Positions 1-8,075 of a stretch of DNA of 36,312 nt are shown in pieces (position 1 is the first letter of the stretch; each line of letters starts with the position of its first letter). This DNA is from Fidelibacterota bacterium (GTDB taxonomy: Bacteria > Fidelibacterota > UBA2242). Made by a program: the position numbers and the translations under genes. The stretch is taken from contig JAGHBC010000021.1 of the NCBI GenBank assembly GCA_021161185.1, positions 1-36,312 on the forward strand, read 5' to 3'. The notes beneath the pieces are model-generated. The model was not told the origin of the DNA. It did not search any database and saw only the letters and a program-made list of their open reading frames with translations.

Positions 1-57
1 AAATTTATTGGAATTATGGATATACTTTGTAAATTTCCCCGCCGTAAGGAAAACATT

Positions 58-2286
58 ATGACAAAAAAACTATTGATTGTAGAATCACCGTCCAAAGCCC
101 GCACCATCAAGAAATATCTTGGGGCAGATTTTACCGTTCTGGCGTCGGTCGGTCATATCAGGGACCTGCCGGAAAAGGAATTGGGGATTGATATTGAAAA
201 GGATTTCAAACCCAAATATGTAACCATCAAGGGCAAAACGAAGATCATTCAGCGGTTAAAAGCCGCTGCCAAGGATGCGGATACTATTTACCTGGCGCCG
301 GATCCTGACCGCGAAGGGGAAGCTATTGCCTGGCATATTGCTACTGCTCTAAAAGTCCCCGAGGACCGCATTCTCAGAGTTCTTTTTAATGAGATCACTA
401 AAAGCGGAGTGCAGTATGGGATCAAACATCCCCGCAAAATTGATTTAAGTCTGGTGAATGCTCAGCAAGCCCGGCGAGTCGTTGACCGGCTGGTCGGTTA
501 TCAGGTAAGCCCGGTTTTATGGAAAACGCTTTATCGTGGGCTTAGCGCCGGGCGGGTTCAATCCGTAGCTCTGCGGATTATCTGTGAACGGGAAGCCGAA
601 ATTGACAATTTTGTTGCCAGGGAATTTTGGGATCTGACGGTTGATCTTGAAGCCACGGAAAACCGGCAGTTTAGCGCTAAATGTGTTAAAATTGCCGGGA
701 AAAAGCCGGACATCCCCGATGAAAAAACAGTTCGTCGGCATGAAACAGTTTTAAAAAATGCGACATATATCATTGATTCCGTAAAGGAAAAAGAGGTTTC
801 TAAATCACCGCCGCCGCCCTTTATAACCAGTACGCTCCAGCAGGAAACAACAAGGCGCTTTCACTATCCGGCGACGAAGACGATGAAGATCGCTCAGCAG
901 CTCTATGAAGGGATCGACATTGGTGGCGAACGGGTGGGTTTGATTACCTATATGCGGACCGATTCAGTGCGCATATCCAAGGAAGCCATTGACGGAGTGC
1001 GTGATTTTGTGGCAAAGCGTTTTGGATCGGAATATTTGCCGGACAATCCCAGATATTTTAAGACCAAGAAAAAGAATATCCAGGATGCTCATGAAGGTAT
1101 TCGCCCGACAAGATTTGATCTTTCACCGGACCAGATAGCCGAGCATCTTTCTCCCGAACAAAAGAAACTCTACCAGTTGATCTGGAACCGTTTTGCCGCC
1201 AGCCAGATGGCGCCCGCCCGTTACCGGCAAAAAACCGTTGATGTAAAAGCCGATGTTTATCTTTTCAGGACCGTCAGCAATGATCTTGTATTTGATGGTT
1301 TTCTCAGAACCTGGCGGGAGGAAAAGAAAGAAGAGGTCTCCGGAAAAATCCCGGAGAAACTGACTCAGGGAGAAGAGGTGGCGCTGGTTAAATTAAACAC
1401 CGAACAAAAATTTACCGAACCGCCCTCACGATTCAGCGAAGGAACGTTGATTAAGGAGCTGGACAACCTCGGAATCGGTCGTCCCAGTACTTACGCATCG
1501 ATTGTTTCGACAATATTGACCCGGAAATATGTGGAACGGAAAACCGGAACGCTTATGCCGACCGATTTGGGTAAAACCGTCAATCAGATCTTGGTTCAGA
1601 ATATGCCGGAAATCGTTAATGTGAAATTCACGGCGGAGATGGAAGAGGATCTGGATGATGTTGAAGGCAATAAAAAAGCCTGGCTCGATGTTATCCGGGA
1701 ATTTTATAAACCTTTCAAAGAGTCTTTGGATTCATTTGACACCCAGCGCCAGCAGATCAAGGCAAATCTGCACGAAAAGACCGGCGAAAAATGTGAACTG
1801 TGTGGATCGGAGATGGTTATTAAATGGAGCCGGAATGGAAAATTTATGGCTTGTTCCGGATTCCCGGAATGCCGTAATACCAAGCCTATTTTAGATACAC
1901 CGGCAGAGAATTTACCGGATAAAACATGCCCCAATTGCGATGGCAAAATGATTGTTAAACAGGGTCGATACGGTAAATTCTGGGCCTGTTCCAATTACCC
2001 GAAATGTAAAACTACCGAACCGTTTACGCTGAATATTAATTGCCCGGAGCCCGGTTGTGAGGGCAAACTCGTTGAGAAGAAAACCCGTAAAGGCAAGACC
2101 TTTTACGGATGCAGCGCTTACCCTAATTGTAAATTTGCCACTTGGAACGAACCGGTAGCAAAGGCATGTCCATCATGTAATTTCGGGATTTTAGAGCGTA
2201 AAGAAAGCCGGAGTAAGGGAACGATTATCATTTGCCCGAAATGCAAGACCGAATTTGACGAACAGGATGAACGATTTAAGAAATAG
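58..2286 (+). CDS. topA: DNA topoisomerase I (type IA)
   Basis: Type IA topoisomerase that relaxes negatively supercoiled DNA by transient single-strand cleavage in the nucleoid. The N-terminal TOPRIM domain is clear: 'LLIVESPSKA' with its Glu at about residue 9, and the acidic cluster 'DPDREGEAIAW' at about 82-92. The catalytic tyrosine lies in 'GLITYMRTDS' (about Tyr298). The C-terminus carries four Cys4-type zinc-ribbon modules (about residues 579-732), for example 'CELCGSEM' and 'CPNCDGKM', as in long bacterial TopA proteins. The track starts at 16, but the family-typical start 'MTKKLLIVESPSKA' is the ATG at 58, with a TAAGGA-like ribosome site just upstream; the 14 extra residues match nothing in the family. 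The length of about 742 aa is normal. glyS follows 18 nt downstream and is probably cotranscribed. Confidence 0.96.
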   Translation: MTKKLLIVESPSKARTIKKYLGADFTVLASVGHIRDLPEKELGIDIEKDFKPKYVTIKGKTKIIQRLKAAAKDADTIYLAPDPDREGEAIAWHIATALKVPEDRILRVLFNEITKSGVQYGIKHPRKIDLSLVNAQQARRVVDRLVGYQVSPVLWKTLYRGLSAGRVQSVALRIICEREAEIDNFVAREFWDLTVDLEATENRQFSAKCVKIAGKKPDIPDEKTVRRHETVLKNATYIIDSVKEKEVSKSPPPPFITSTLQQETTRRFHYPATKTMKIAQQLYEGIDIGGERVGLITYMRTDSVRISKEAIDGVRDFVAKRFGSEYLPDNPRYFKTKKKNIQDAHEGIRPTRFDLSPDQIAEHLSPEQKKLYQLIWNRFAASQMAPARYRQKTVDVKADVYLFRTVSNDLVFDGFLRTWREEKKEEVSGKIPEKLTQGEEVALVKLNTEQKFTEPPSRFSEGTLIKELDNLGIGRPSTYASIVSTILTRKYVERKTGTLMPTDLGKTVNQILVQNMPEIVNVKFTAEMEEDLDDVEGNKKAWLDVIREFYKPFKESLDSFDTQRQQIKANLHEKTGEKCELCGSEMVIKWSRNGKFMACSGFPECRNTKPILDTPAENLPDKTCPNCDGKMIVKQGRYGKFWACSNYPKCKTTEPFTLNINCPEPGCEGKLVEKKTRKGKTFYGCSAYPNCKFATWNEPVAKACPSCNFGILERKESRSKGTIIICPKCKTEFDEQDERFKK

Positions 2287-2304
2287 AAGGGTTTTGAGGA
2301 CTTT

Positions 2305-3786
2305 ATGACAAAACAGGTGAAAAACGAGCAAATGGATAAACTGGGTTCTCTTTGTAAACGCAGAGGATTTATTTTTCAATCCAGTGAGATATACGGTGGT
2401 CTTGCCAGTACCTGGGATTACGGTCCCCTTGGTGTGGAATTAAAACGCCATGTCAAAGACCTCTGGTGGCAGGATATGGTTACCGGCAGGGAAGACGTGG
2501 TTGGTATGGATGCCAGTATTCTGATGCATCCAAAAGTCTGGGAAGCCTCGGGGCATGTTGAAAATTTCCATGATCCCCTGATTGATTGTAAAAGTTGCAA
2601 AACCCGCTTTCGGGCGGATAAAGGCGTTTTCTATTTCAAGTGTTCTGAATGTGATTTGAATTATCGTGTGAACAACGGGCTCCTTGAAACGCAGGATGAG
2701 TTTAAAAAATATTTTGACGCAGATCTCTTTGCCGAGGAACCGGATCACTATAAGAACTCCGATTGCCCTCATTGCGGCGGAAAGGGAACGGTTGACGCTG
2801 AAAAATTAGCCTGTCCAAAGTGCGGCAGTGCCGATTTGTCCGATGCCCGGCAATTTAATCTGATGTTTAAAACTCATTTCGGCGCTTCCGAAGATTCCGC
2901 CAGCGAAGTTTATCTTCGTCCCGAGACGGCACAGGGTATTTTCGTCAATTTTGATAATGTCATCAACACAGTGCGCGTCAAGCTGCCTTTTGGAATCGGG
3001 CAAATCGGGAAAGCCTTTCGTAATGAAATTACCACGGGTAATTTTATTTTCCGGTCCCGGGAATTTGAACAGATGGAGTTGGAATATTTTGTAAAACCCG
3101 AAGAGAGTCAGAAATGGTATGAATATTGGGTCAATGAGCGCTTCAACTGGTATAAAAAATTGGGTGTTCGTGCGGAAAACCTGCGTCTGAGACCTCATGA
3201 AAAAGAGGAACTGGCTCATTACGCCAAAGGTTGCACCGATGTTGAATACAAATTTCCCTTTGGATGGTCTGAATTGGAAGGAATTGCCGACCGGCAGACC
3301 TTTGATTTGGATCAGCATATCAAAGCCAGTGGCAAGAAACTCAGCTATTTCGAAACGGAAACCAACACTCATATCGTTCCGGCGGTTGTGGAAAGTTCAG
3401 CCGGGGTGGATCGTACGATCCTGACGGTTTTAGCCGATGCATACTGGGAAGATGACGAGCATAATCGCGTTGTACTGCGGCTGAACCCCCAACTTGCGCC
3501 GATAAAAGTTGCTATTTTACCGCTGGTTAATCGCGATGGAATGCCGGATATAGCAAAGAATATTTTCTATGATGTTAAGAAGCACATGGCGGCATTTTTC
3601 GATCAGAGCGGCTCAATCGGGAGACGCTACCGCCGCCAGGATGAGGCCGGAACACCCTTTGGTATTACGGTTGATTCCCAGACGCTGGAAGACGGAACAG
3701 TGACTTTGCGGGAGCGCGATACTCTGGAACAGATTCGAATTTCTGGTGATAATGTCGTCAAAGTTCTGAAAGAGAAGATCGCTTAG
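2305..3786 (+). CDS. glyS: Glycyl-tRNA synthetase, single-chain alpha2 type
   Basis: Class II aminoacyl-tRNA synthetase charging tRNA-Gly in the cytoplasm. It is the single-chain form found in archaea, eukaryotes and many bacteria, not the GlyQ/GlyS tetramer. Visible features are the N-terminal 'LCKRRGFIFQSSEIYGG', motif 2 in 'GQIGKAFRNEIT' followed by 'SREFEQMELEYF', motif 3 'ESSAGVDRTIL', and a C-terminal anticodon-binding (HGTP) domain from about residue 395 ('LAPIKVAILPLV'). An insertion carries two CxxC pairs ('CKSCKTRF', 'CSECDLNY') and then 'CPHCGG'/'CPKCGS', which suggests bound zinc. The length of 493 aa fits. GAGGA lies 4 nt before the ATG. An in-frame ATG nine codons in (MDKLGSL) is a possible alternative start. 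It follows topA closely and converges with the symporter gene downstream. Confidence 0.96.
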   Translation: MTKQVKNEQMDKLGSLCKRRGFIFQSSEIYGGLASTWDYGPLGVELKRHVKDLWWQDMVTGREDVVGMDASILMHPKVWEASGHVENFHDPLIDCKSCKTRFRADKGVFYFKCSECDLNYRVNNGLLETQDEFKKYFDADLFAEEPDHYKNSDCPHCGGKGTVDAEKLACPKCGSADLSDARQFNLMFKTHFGASEDSASEVYLRPETAQGIFVNFDNVINTVRVKLPFGIGQIGKAFRNEITTGNFIFRSREFEQMELEYFVKPEESQKWYEYWVNERFNWYKKLGVRAENLRLRPHEKEELAHYAKGCTDVEYKFPFGWSELEGIADRQTFDLDQHIKASGKKLSYFETETNTHIVPAVVESSAGVDRTILTVLADAYWEDDEHNRVVLRLNPQLAPIKVAILPLVNRDGMPDIAKNIFYDVKKHMAAFFDQSGSIGRRYRRQDEAGTPFGITVDSQTLEDGTVTLRERDTLEQIRISGDNVVKVLKEKIA

Positions 3787-4010
3787 CCTTTGCGTTTGAA
3801 TCAGATAAAACTTTTCTTCGGATGAGTTTTCGTAACCATAATTTGGTTTCTTCATTCGTGTCAGACCATATCTGATAATGCTTCTGCCGGTTTGCGCCAA
3901 AAACAGGTCTCCCAAATTTCTACTTTCAAATTTCAAGTTTCAAGCCGTGATCGGCGCCCAACCAAATTTACTAATAGTTTAATCAACTACGGAGGCGCGG
4001 TTAAAGCCTG
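3787..4010. other. Intergenic region between convergent glyS and symporter/regulator remnant
   Basis: No convincing gene is seen. A short imperfect tandem of a TTTCAAA/G heptamer sits near 3928-3948, and a 4-bp GCCG/CGGC hairpin near 3950 has no T-tract. No clear intrinsic terminator for glyS was found. The minus-strand ORF of the track here (3613-3936) overlaps glyS and begins inside the heptamer repeat, so it is probably spurious. Confidence 0.5.
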
Positions 4011-4166
4011 CTACTGAATGTTATATTTTTTCATTTTATAGTGCAGCATACGTTGGGTGATGCCCAGTGTAGTTTTGCAAATGTTTTTTTCCGTCGTTAC
4101 CAAAGCAGTTGCCAGCTTTGATACATCAGCCCGATTCACCTTTTGAATTGCACGTTTTCTTTTGGG
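4011..4166 (-). pseudogene. Remnant C-terminus of a sigma-54-dependent activator (Fis-type HTH)
   Basis: On the minus strand a reading frame that opens after a TGA at 4167-4169 encodes a sequence ending 'LGITQRMLHYKMKKYNIQ' with a TAG at 4011-4013. This is the typical closing helix-turn-helix (HTH_8) of NtrC/NifA-family activators, where a phrase like 'LGIT.RML.YK.KKY.I' ends the protein. Only about 50 codons are open and the AAA+ and receiver domains are absent. The 5' part overlaps the last 40 nt of the symporter gene in another frame. The likeliest reading is a deletion scar that joined the symporter gene to the tail of a former regulator gene. A tiny ORF with GTG at 4139 is formally possible, but its AAGG is immediately adjacent to the start. 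Confidence 0.7.
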
Positions 4167-5565
4167 TCAGCACACTGGTCAGAATAATCGCCGCAAATGC
4201 CAATAGATAGCTGACGAATCGCTCCGAAATGATACTGTTCAGCCCGGGTATATTTTTCCAGATGACGGTGCTTATCGATCCGGTTAGCATTCCGCCGATA
4301 GCAGCCTCTTTCGTCATTTTCTTCCAGTAAATCATGCACAACAGTACCGGACCAAAGCTGGCGCCCAGCCCGGACCAGGCATAGGATACCAGCGAAAACA
4401 CCAGATCAGTGGATGTGTACGCCATGACGAATGCGATTATGCCGACGACGATTGTGGACAATCTGCTGATTTTCAATAATTTTTCAGGTGACAGATCTTT
4501 CCTACCGACTTTATGGATAAGGTCTTCGGATATGGCTGATGCCGTTACCAGCAATTGCGAATCTGCTGTGGACATCATCGCCGCCATCGCGCCGGATATC
4601 AGTATCCCGGCAAACCATCCCGGCAACAGACTCGTCGCCATGAACGGCATCAAAAATTCCGGATCGGCAAACTTATCCGCTCCATAAAGGGCTACACCCA
4701 CGATGCCCATGAAAAACGCCCCGAAAAACGCCGGGATTGCCCATGAAAATGCGATTACTCTGCCCCGTTTTATTTCTCTGGAATCTTTAATAGCAATAAA
4801 CCTGGCAAGCAGATGCGGTTGTCCGGTATACCCGAATCCCCAACTCAGTCCGCCAAGCACCGCAAGCAATGCTGTTATCCCGGTTTTTCTCCCGGACAAG
4901 GAAAACATCGCCGGGGATAATTCGGTAAGATAATTGTGATCAGCCTGCGCTAATTCTATTACCCCGACAACCGGTAATATCACCAGTGTTGAAAACATGA
5001 TCATGGATTGGACGACATCTGTCCAGACAACAGCGCGGAATCCACCCAAAATCGTATAAAGCAAAATAATCCCGGCTCCGATAACCATACCCGATAATTG
5101 CGGGATGCCGAAGGTGACATTGAGTACTTTTCCCGCAGCATTGAATTGCGCCGCTACATAAAATATAAAGAAGAATGTGATGATCAGGGTAGAAATGATT
5201 CGCAGCAGTTTCGTTTCATCATTAAAAAAATTGGCGATCAAGTCCGGCAGGGTCAGAGAATCATATTTACCGGCTAATTCCCTTAACGGAACCGCAATGA
5301 ACAGCCAGGAAAAAATGATCCCGGCAAGACATCCGAAAACCGCCCAGATTTCCAGAAATCCCACCGCCAGCGCCGCGCCGGGCAGTCCGATCAGCAACCA
5401 CGCCGACTCACCGCTGGCGCGCTCCGAGAGAGCAATTGCCCAGGCGCCTAACTTCCGGTTGGCGATCAGATAGTCGGCGTGGGTTTTATTCTTACCGGTG
5501 CTTTTCAAACCGATAGACAAAACCACGATCAGATACAGAATAAGTCCGATTAAGATTGAATTCAT
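4126..5565 (-). CDS. Sodium:solute symporter (SSS family, PutP-like)
   Basis: Inner-membrane Na+-coupled symporter with about 13 hydrophobic segments across 479 aa, the normal SSS length. The N-terminal region 'RKLGAWAIALSERASGESAW' followed by 'LIGLPGAAL' resembles the PutP (proline) subgroup, and 'LGGFRAVVWTDVVQ' is the family's conserved TM5-6 signature. 'SWGFGYTGQPHLLARF' is also PutP-like. Substrate is inferred, not shown. It starts at an ATG with GGTGA about 6 nt upstream, and an intrinsic-terminator-like hairpin lies about 60 nt upstream in its leader. The extreme C-terminus ('KKTCNSKGESG') runs into the relic of a sigma-54 activator in another frame, so the native end may have been replaced. 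It is transcribed against glyS and divergently from the B12 locus. Confidence 0.88.
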   Translation of the reverse strand: MNSILIGLILYLIVVLSIGLKSTGKNKTHADYLIANRKLGAWAIALSERASGESAWLLIGLPGAALAVGFLEIWAVFGCLAGIIFSWLFIAVPLRELAGKYDSLTLPDLIANFFNDETKLLRIISTLIITFFFIFYVAAQFNAAGKVLNVTFGIPQLSGMVIGAGIILLYTILGGFRAVVWTDVVQSMIMFSTLVILPVVGVIELAQADHNYLTELSPAMFSLSGRKTGITALLAVLGGLSWGFGYTGQPHLLARFIAIKDSREIKRGRVIAFSWAIPAFFGAFFMGIVGVALYGADKFADPEFLMPFMATSLLPGWFAGILISGAMAAMMSTADSQLLVTASAISEDLIHKVGRKDLSPEKLLKISRLSTIVVGIIAFVMAYTSTDLVFSLVSYAWSGLGASFGPVLLCMIYWKKMTKEAAIGGMLTGSISTVIWKNIPGLNSIISERFVSYLLAFAAIILTSVLTQKKTCNSKGESG

Positions 5566-5624
5566 CGCGTATCACCATATTTTTTTTTGCCGTCTCTATA
5601 ACCGTAGAAATATAGAAAAGAAAA

Positions 5625-5645
5625 TTCCCGGCTGCAAGCCGGGAA
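5625..5645 (-). terminator. Intrinsic terminator-like hairpin in the symporter leader
   Basis: A perfect 9-bp stem (TTCCCGGCT/AGCCGGGAA) closes a 3-nt loop. Read on the minus strand it is followed by TTTTCTTTTC, the layout of a rho-independent terminator. It lies between the symporter start (5565) and any minus-strand promoter upstream, so it would act as an attenuator of the symporter or as a stop for antisense transcription leaving the B12 locus. On the plus strand no T-tract follows. Confidence 0.55.
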
Positions 5646-5710
5646 CTCATTGAAAATGAATATAGACCCTACCATTGATCGTAAAAAAATAACTTCTCTG
5701 AATATTCCGC

Positions 5711-5739
5711 TTGAAATACCTGAAAAAATCAAATAGATT
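5711..5739 (+). promoter_or_regulatory. Putative sigma-70-type promoter of the B12 locus
   Basis: TTGAAA (5711-5716), a 17-nt spacer and TAGATT (5734-5739) give plausible -35 and -10 boxes placed immediately before the cobalamin riboswitch aptamer. Position and spacing support it; the -10 is only a partial match to TATAAT. Confidence 0.45.
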
Positions 5740-5740
5740 A

Positions 5741-5907
5741 GGTCGTTATTTTAGATATGGGATTCATACAGGGAAGCTCGTGAAAATCGGGCACAGCCCC
5801 GCTACTGTAACCGGGTACGCTGCTACAAAAACCACGGTTCCGTTACCGGAATTGGAAGGTGTGGCATCGCGGTCGATCCGGAAGTCAGGATACCTGTCTA
5901 TTCCATT
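5741..5907 (+). ncRNA. Cobalamin riboswitch aptamer
   Basis: The conserved core of the cobalamin riboswitch is visible: 'AGGGAAGCTCGTGAAAATCG', then 'CACAGCCCCGCTACTGTAA', then the B12 box 'GAAGTCAGGATACCTG' near 5881-5896. The L5 loop is CCCCGCTA closed by CAG/CTG. The aptamer lies between a candidate promoter and the TonB-receptor gene, so it should lower btuB-btuG-like expression when adenosyl- or related cobalamin is abundant. Outer boundaries are approximate. The track's 66-aa ORF here is a by-product of the RNA. Confidence 0.93.
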
Positions 5908-5940
5908 CTAATCTCTTTGCGCGGGCAATAAAAGGATTAG
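5908..5940 (+). promoter_or_regulatory. Ribosome-site-sequestering hairpin (riboswitch expression platform, P13-like)
   Basis: CTAATC-T-CTTT (5908-5918) pairs with AAAG-GATTAG (5931-5940), burying the btuB Shine-Dalgarno AAAGGA (5931-5936). The loop contains GCGGG (5921-5925), complementary to CCCGC (5798-5802) in aptamer loop L5. This is the known L5-L13 kissing-loop arrangement of cobalamin riboswitches, so control is probably at translation initiation: ligand stabilises the kissing loop and hides the ribosome site. Confidence 0.75.
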
Positions 5941-5944
5941 AAAG

Positions 5945-8056
5945 TTGATCAAAAATATTTCCTCAAATTATAAATTCCATATTTATTCCAATATAGTCTT
6001 GATACCGGGGCTATTTCTTCTGCTGTCATTGGGAAATCTGCATAGCAAACCCCTTATTTCCGGAATAGTTACCGACTCGCGGAATAATCCAATCCCCTTC
6101 GTGACAATCCATAATATTTCAACAAATTCATGGTTAACTACGGATGAGAAGGGTGAATTTATCCTATCAACAAAATTTATGGTCGGCGATACGCTGGAAA
6201 TTACCAGGATCGGATATAAAAAAACCAGCGCGGTTATTCCCGTAAACAACTCGGCGATTGTTATCAAGCTTCCTTTAGATCCCGTTGCTTTAAAATCAAT
6301 AGAAGTCAGTGGCAGAAAACCAACCGGTTTGCAACGAACCGATCACTTTGCCGAGATGACAATCTCTCCGCAAATGGGACTGCTTGAGCGTCAACAGATA
6401 TTTTCAGCGATCCCGGGGATTTATATTAAATCTTATGGCGGGGCAGCCGGTGTCAGCACTCTTAGCCTCGATGGGGCTCCGTCATCGCATACAAGCATCA
6501 CATTTGGCGGATTTGACATAACAAATGCTCAAAATGGTCTGTTGGACATTTCTCAACTTCCAATGCCGCTTATGAATAAAATTAGTTATTCGCCCCTTTT
6601 AAACACCAATAATCCCGAATCCGGTAGTTCTGAAGGAAGTATTGAGATTCATCCCGATTTGTCGAAAACCGGTTTTACGATTAGCGCCGGTTCATTTGAA
6701 CATTATTCTCTGTCTGGTACTGCCGACTTCCATTACCAACGATTGAAAGGTCACATTATTATCGGAAAACGGCACGATGGTGGCAATTATCCGGCAACAA
6801 ACCCTGTTTCAAATTCAATTAATAAGAGACAAAATAATAAATTTAGTCAGCAATTTATCGCCTCAAGCTTATTAATAACCACCAGCCGGCGATCCTTTTT
6901 GCGTTTCTTGGCGCTAAGTACGCAGCAGGAGAGAGGCATTGCCGGACTGGTATGGTCGCCGACTCCTGACGCCAAACGCAACGACTTACTTCAAATGATC
7001 GGCTCGAAATTCGGCTGGACGAACAGGCTTGGATACGGCTATTCACAATTCCTGTTCCGTCAATCGAAAGATCATTATGTTAATCCGCAAAATTACATTG
7101 ATACTCGTCATACCTTACAAACGTACCAACTTCTGATCAAACAATTTGGACAGTTGAGCGATAATCTTGATTTATTGGTTTACTTGGAATCGAAATATGA
7201 TTATATAAATAGTTCTTCCACAGATATACATGATAAAATCAGTTATAAGGCGGTTGTGTCGTTAACCTACCGGCTATTTGATCATTTGTCAATCCTTCCG
7301 GGTTATATGTATAATCATTCTCCCGATAACTATTCAAAATCCGACTATGACCTCAGGTGCCAGCTTCATTTGATGGATAATAAAACTAATTTTTATATAA
7401 ACGTCGGGAATTTTTATCGTTTTCCTAACTTTAATGATCTTTACTGGCAGCCCGGAGGAAATCCAAATTTAAAACCGGAAAGCACCCAAAAGATTGCTAT
7501 TGGTACAGACATAACGCCTTTGAAAAATATAACTTTCAGCGCTTTAGCCTTTTCAAAAGAGAGTCGAAATCTTATACTATGGACGCCTTTGCAATCCTAC
7601 TGGCAGCCCAAAAACATCCGCCAGTCTGTCAGAAAAGGCTACAAATTTATAATAAACTGGAATAGCCGCCGATTCCCGGTCTCCGGCAATTTTCACTACA
7701 GTTACAACATTTCTGAAGACAGAACGCCCGGTGATTATTATAAAAAACCGCTCCGCTATGCTCCGAAACATTCTTCATCTTTTTCGTTGACCTGGCGCCC
7801 TTCGCAATTTTTATTTCACTTTCAACTTAATCATGTTGGCAAACGAATCGCTATGTACAGCTGGCCGGAAGATATCGCGCTAAAAGCATATAATGATATT
7901 TCGTTCAGTTCATCTTATACTTGGGACAAGCGGTTTGGCGCCTTGATCTTTACCGCTGCTGTCACCAATCTGATGGATACAGCCTATGCGACTTTATTGG
8001 GTTATCCGGAGCCGGGACGGTCATTCCGATTAACTATGACGTATGAATTTAATTAA
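5945..8056 (+). CDS. btuB: TonB-dependent outer-membrane receptor, BtuB-like (cobalamin uptake)
   Basis: Outer-membrane beta-barrel importer driven by TonB. The start is TTG at 5945 with AAAGGA 8 nt upstream. A signal peptide with hydrophobic core 'IVLIPGLFLLLSLG' is followed by a carboxypeptidase-regulatory-like domain (about residues 36-115, 'ISGIVTDSRNNPIPFVTI'), as in SusC-class and other FCB receptors. A plug domain comes next (about 125-235, 'LSLDGAPSSHTSITFGGFD') and then a barrel ending 'GYPEPGRSFRLTMTYEFN'. The length of 703 aa is on the small side for the class and close to BtuB. The upstream cobalamin riboswitch and the downstream BtuG-like propeller give the substrate assignment; the sequence alone would only say TonB receptor. 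It is minus-strand divergent from the symporter and 19 nt ahead of the propeller gene. Confidence 0.85.
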   Translation: MIKNISSNYKFHIYSNIVLIPGLFLLLSLGNLHSKPLISGIVTDSRNNPIPFVTIHNISTNSWLTTDEKGEFILSTKFMVGDTLEITRIGYKKTSAVIPVNNSAIVIKLPLDPVALKSIEVSGRKPTGLQRTDHFAEMTISPQMGLLERQQIFSAIPGIYIKSYGGAAGVSTLSLDGAPSSHTSITFGGFDITNAQNGLLDISQLPMPLMNKISYSPLLNTNNPESGSSEGSIEIHPDLSKTGFTISAGSFEHYSLSGTADFHYQRLKGHIIIGKRHDGGNYPATNPVSNSINKRQNNKFSQQFIASSLLITTSRRSFLRFLALSTQQERGIAGLVWSPTPDAKRNDLLQMIGSKFGWTNRLGYGYSQFLFRQSKDHYVNPQNYIDTRHTLQTYQLLIKQFGQLSDNLDLLVYLESKYDYINSSSTDIHDKISYKAVVSLTYRLFDHLSILPGYMYNHSPDNYSKSDYDLRCQLHLMDNKTNFYINVGNFYRFPNFNDLYWQPGGNPNLKPESTQKIAIGTDITPLKNITFSALAFSKESRNLILWTPLQSYWQPKNIRQSVRKGYKFIINWNSRRFPVSGNFHYSYNISEDRTPGDYYKKPLRYAPKHSSSFSLTWRPSQFLFHFQLNHVGKRIAMYSWPEDIALKAYNDISFSSSYTWDKRFGALIFTAAVTNLMDTAYATLLGYPEPGRSFRLTMTYEFN

Positions 8057-8075
8057 ATAAAAGAAAGGACTTACA

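Noticed and set aside
2806-3372. 188-aa minus-strand ORF within glyS
   Set aside because: A shadow of the strongly conserved glyS reading frame, with no family resemblance or ribosome site.
3613-3936. Minus-strand ORF of 107 aa overlapping the glyS 3' end
   Set aside because: Two-thirds of it is antisense to glyS, its start lies in a TTTCAA repeat, it has no good ribosome site and no recognisable motif.
5711-5911. 66-aa ORF upstream of btuB as a leader peptide
   Set aside because: It begins in the promoter and reads through the riboswitch core; the nucleotide conservation is explained by RNA structure.
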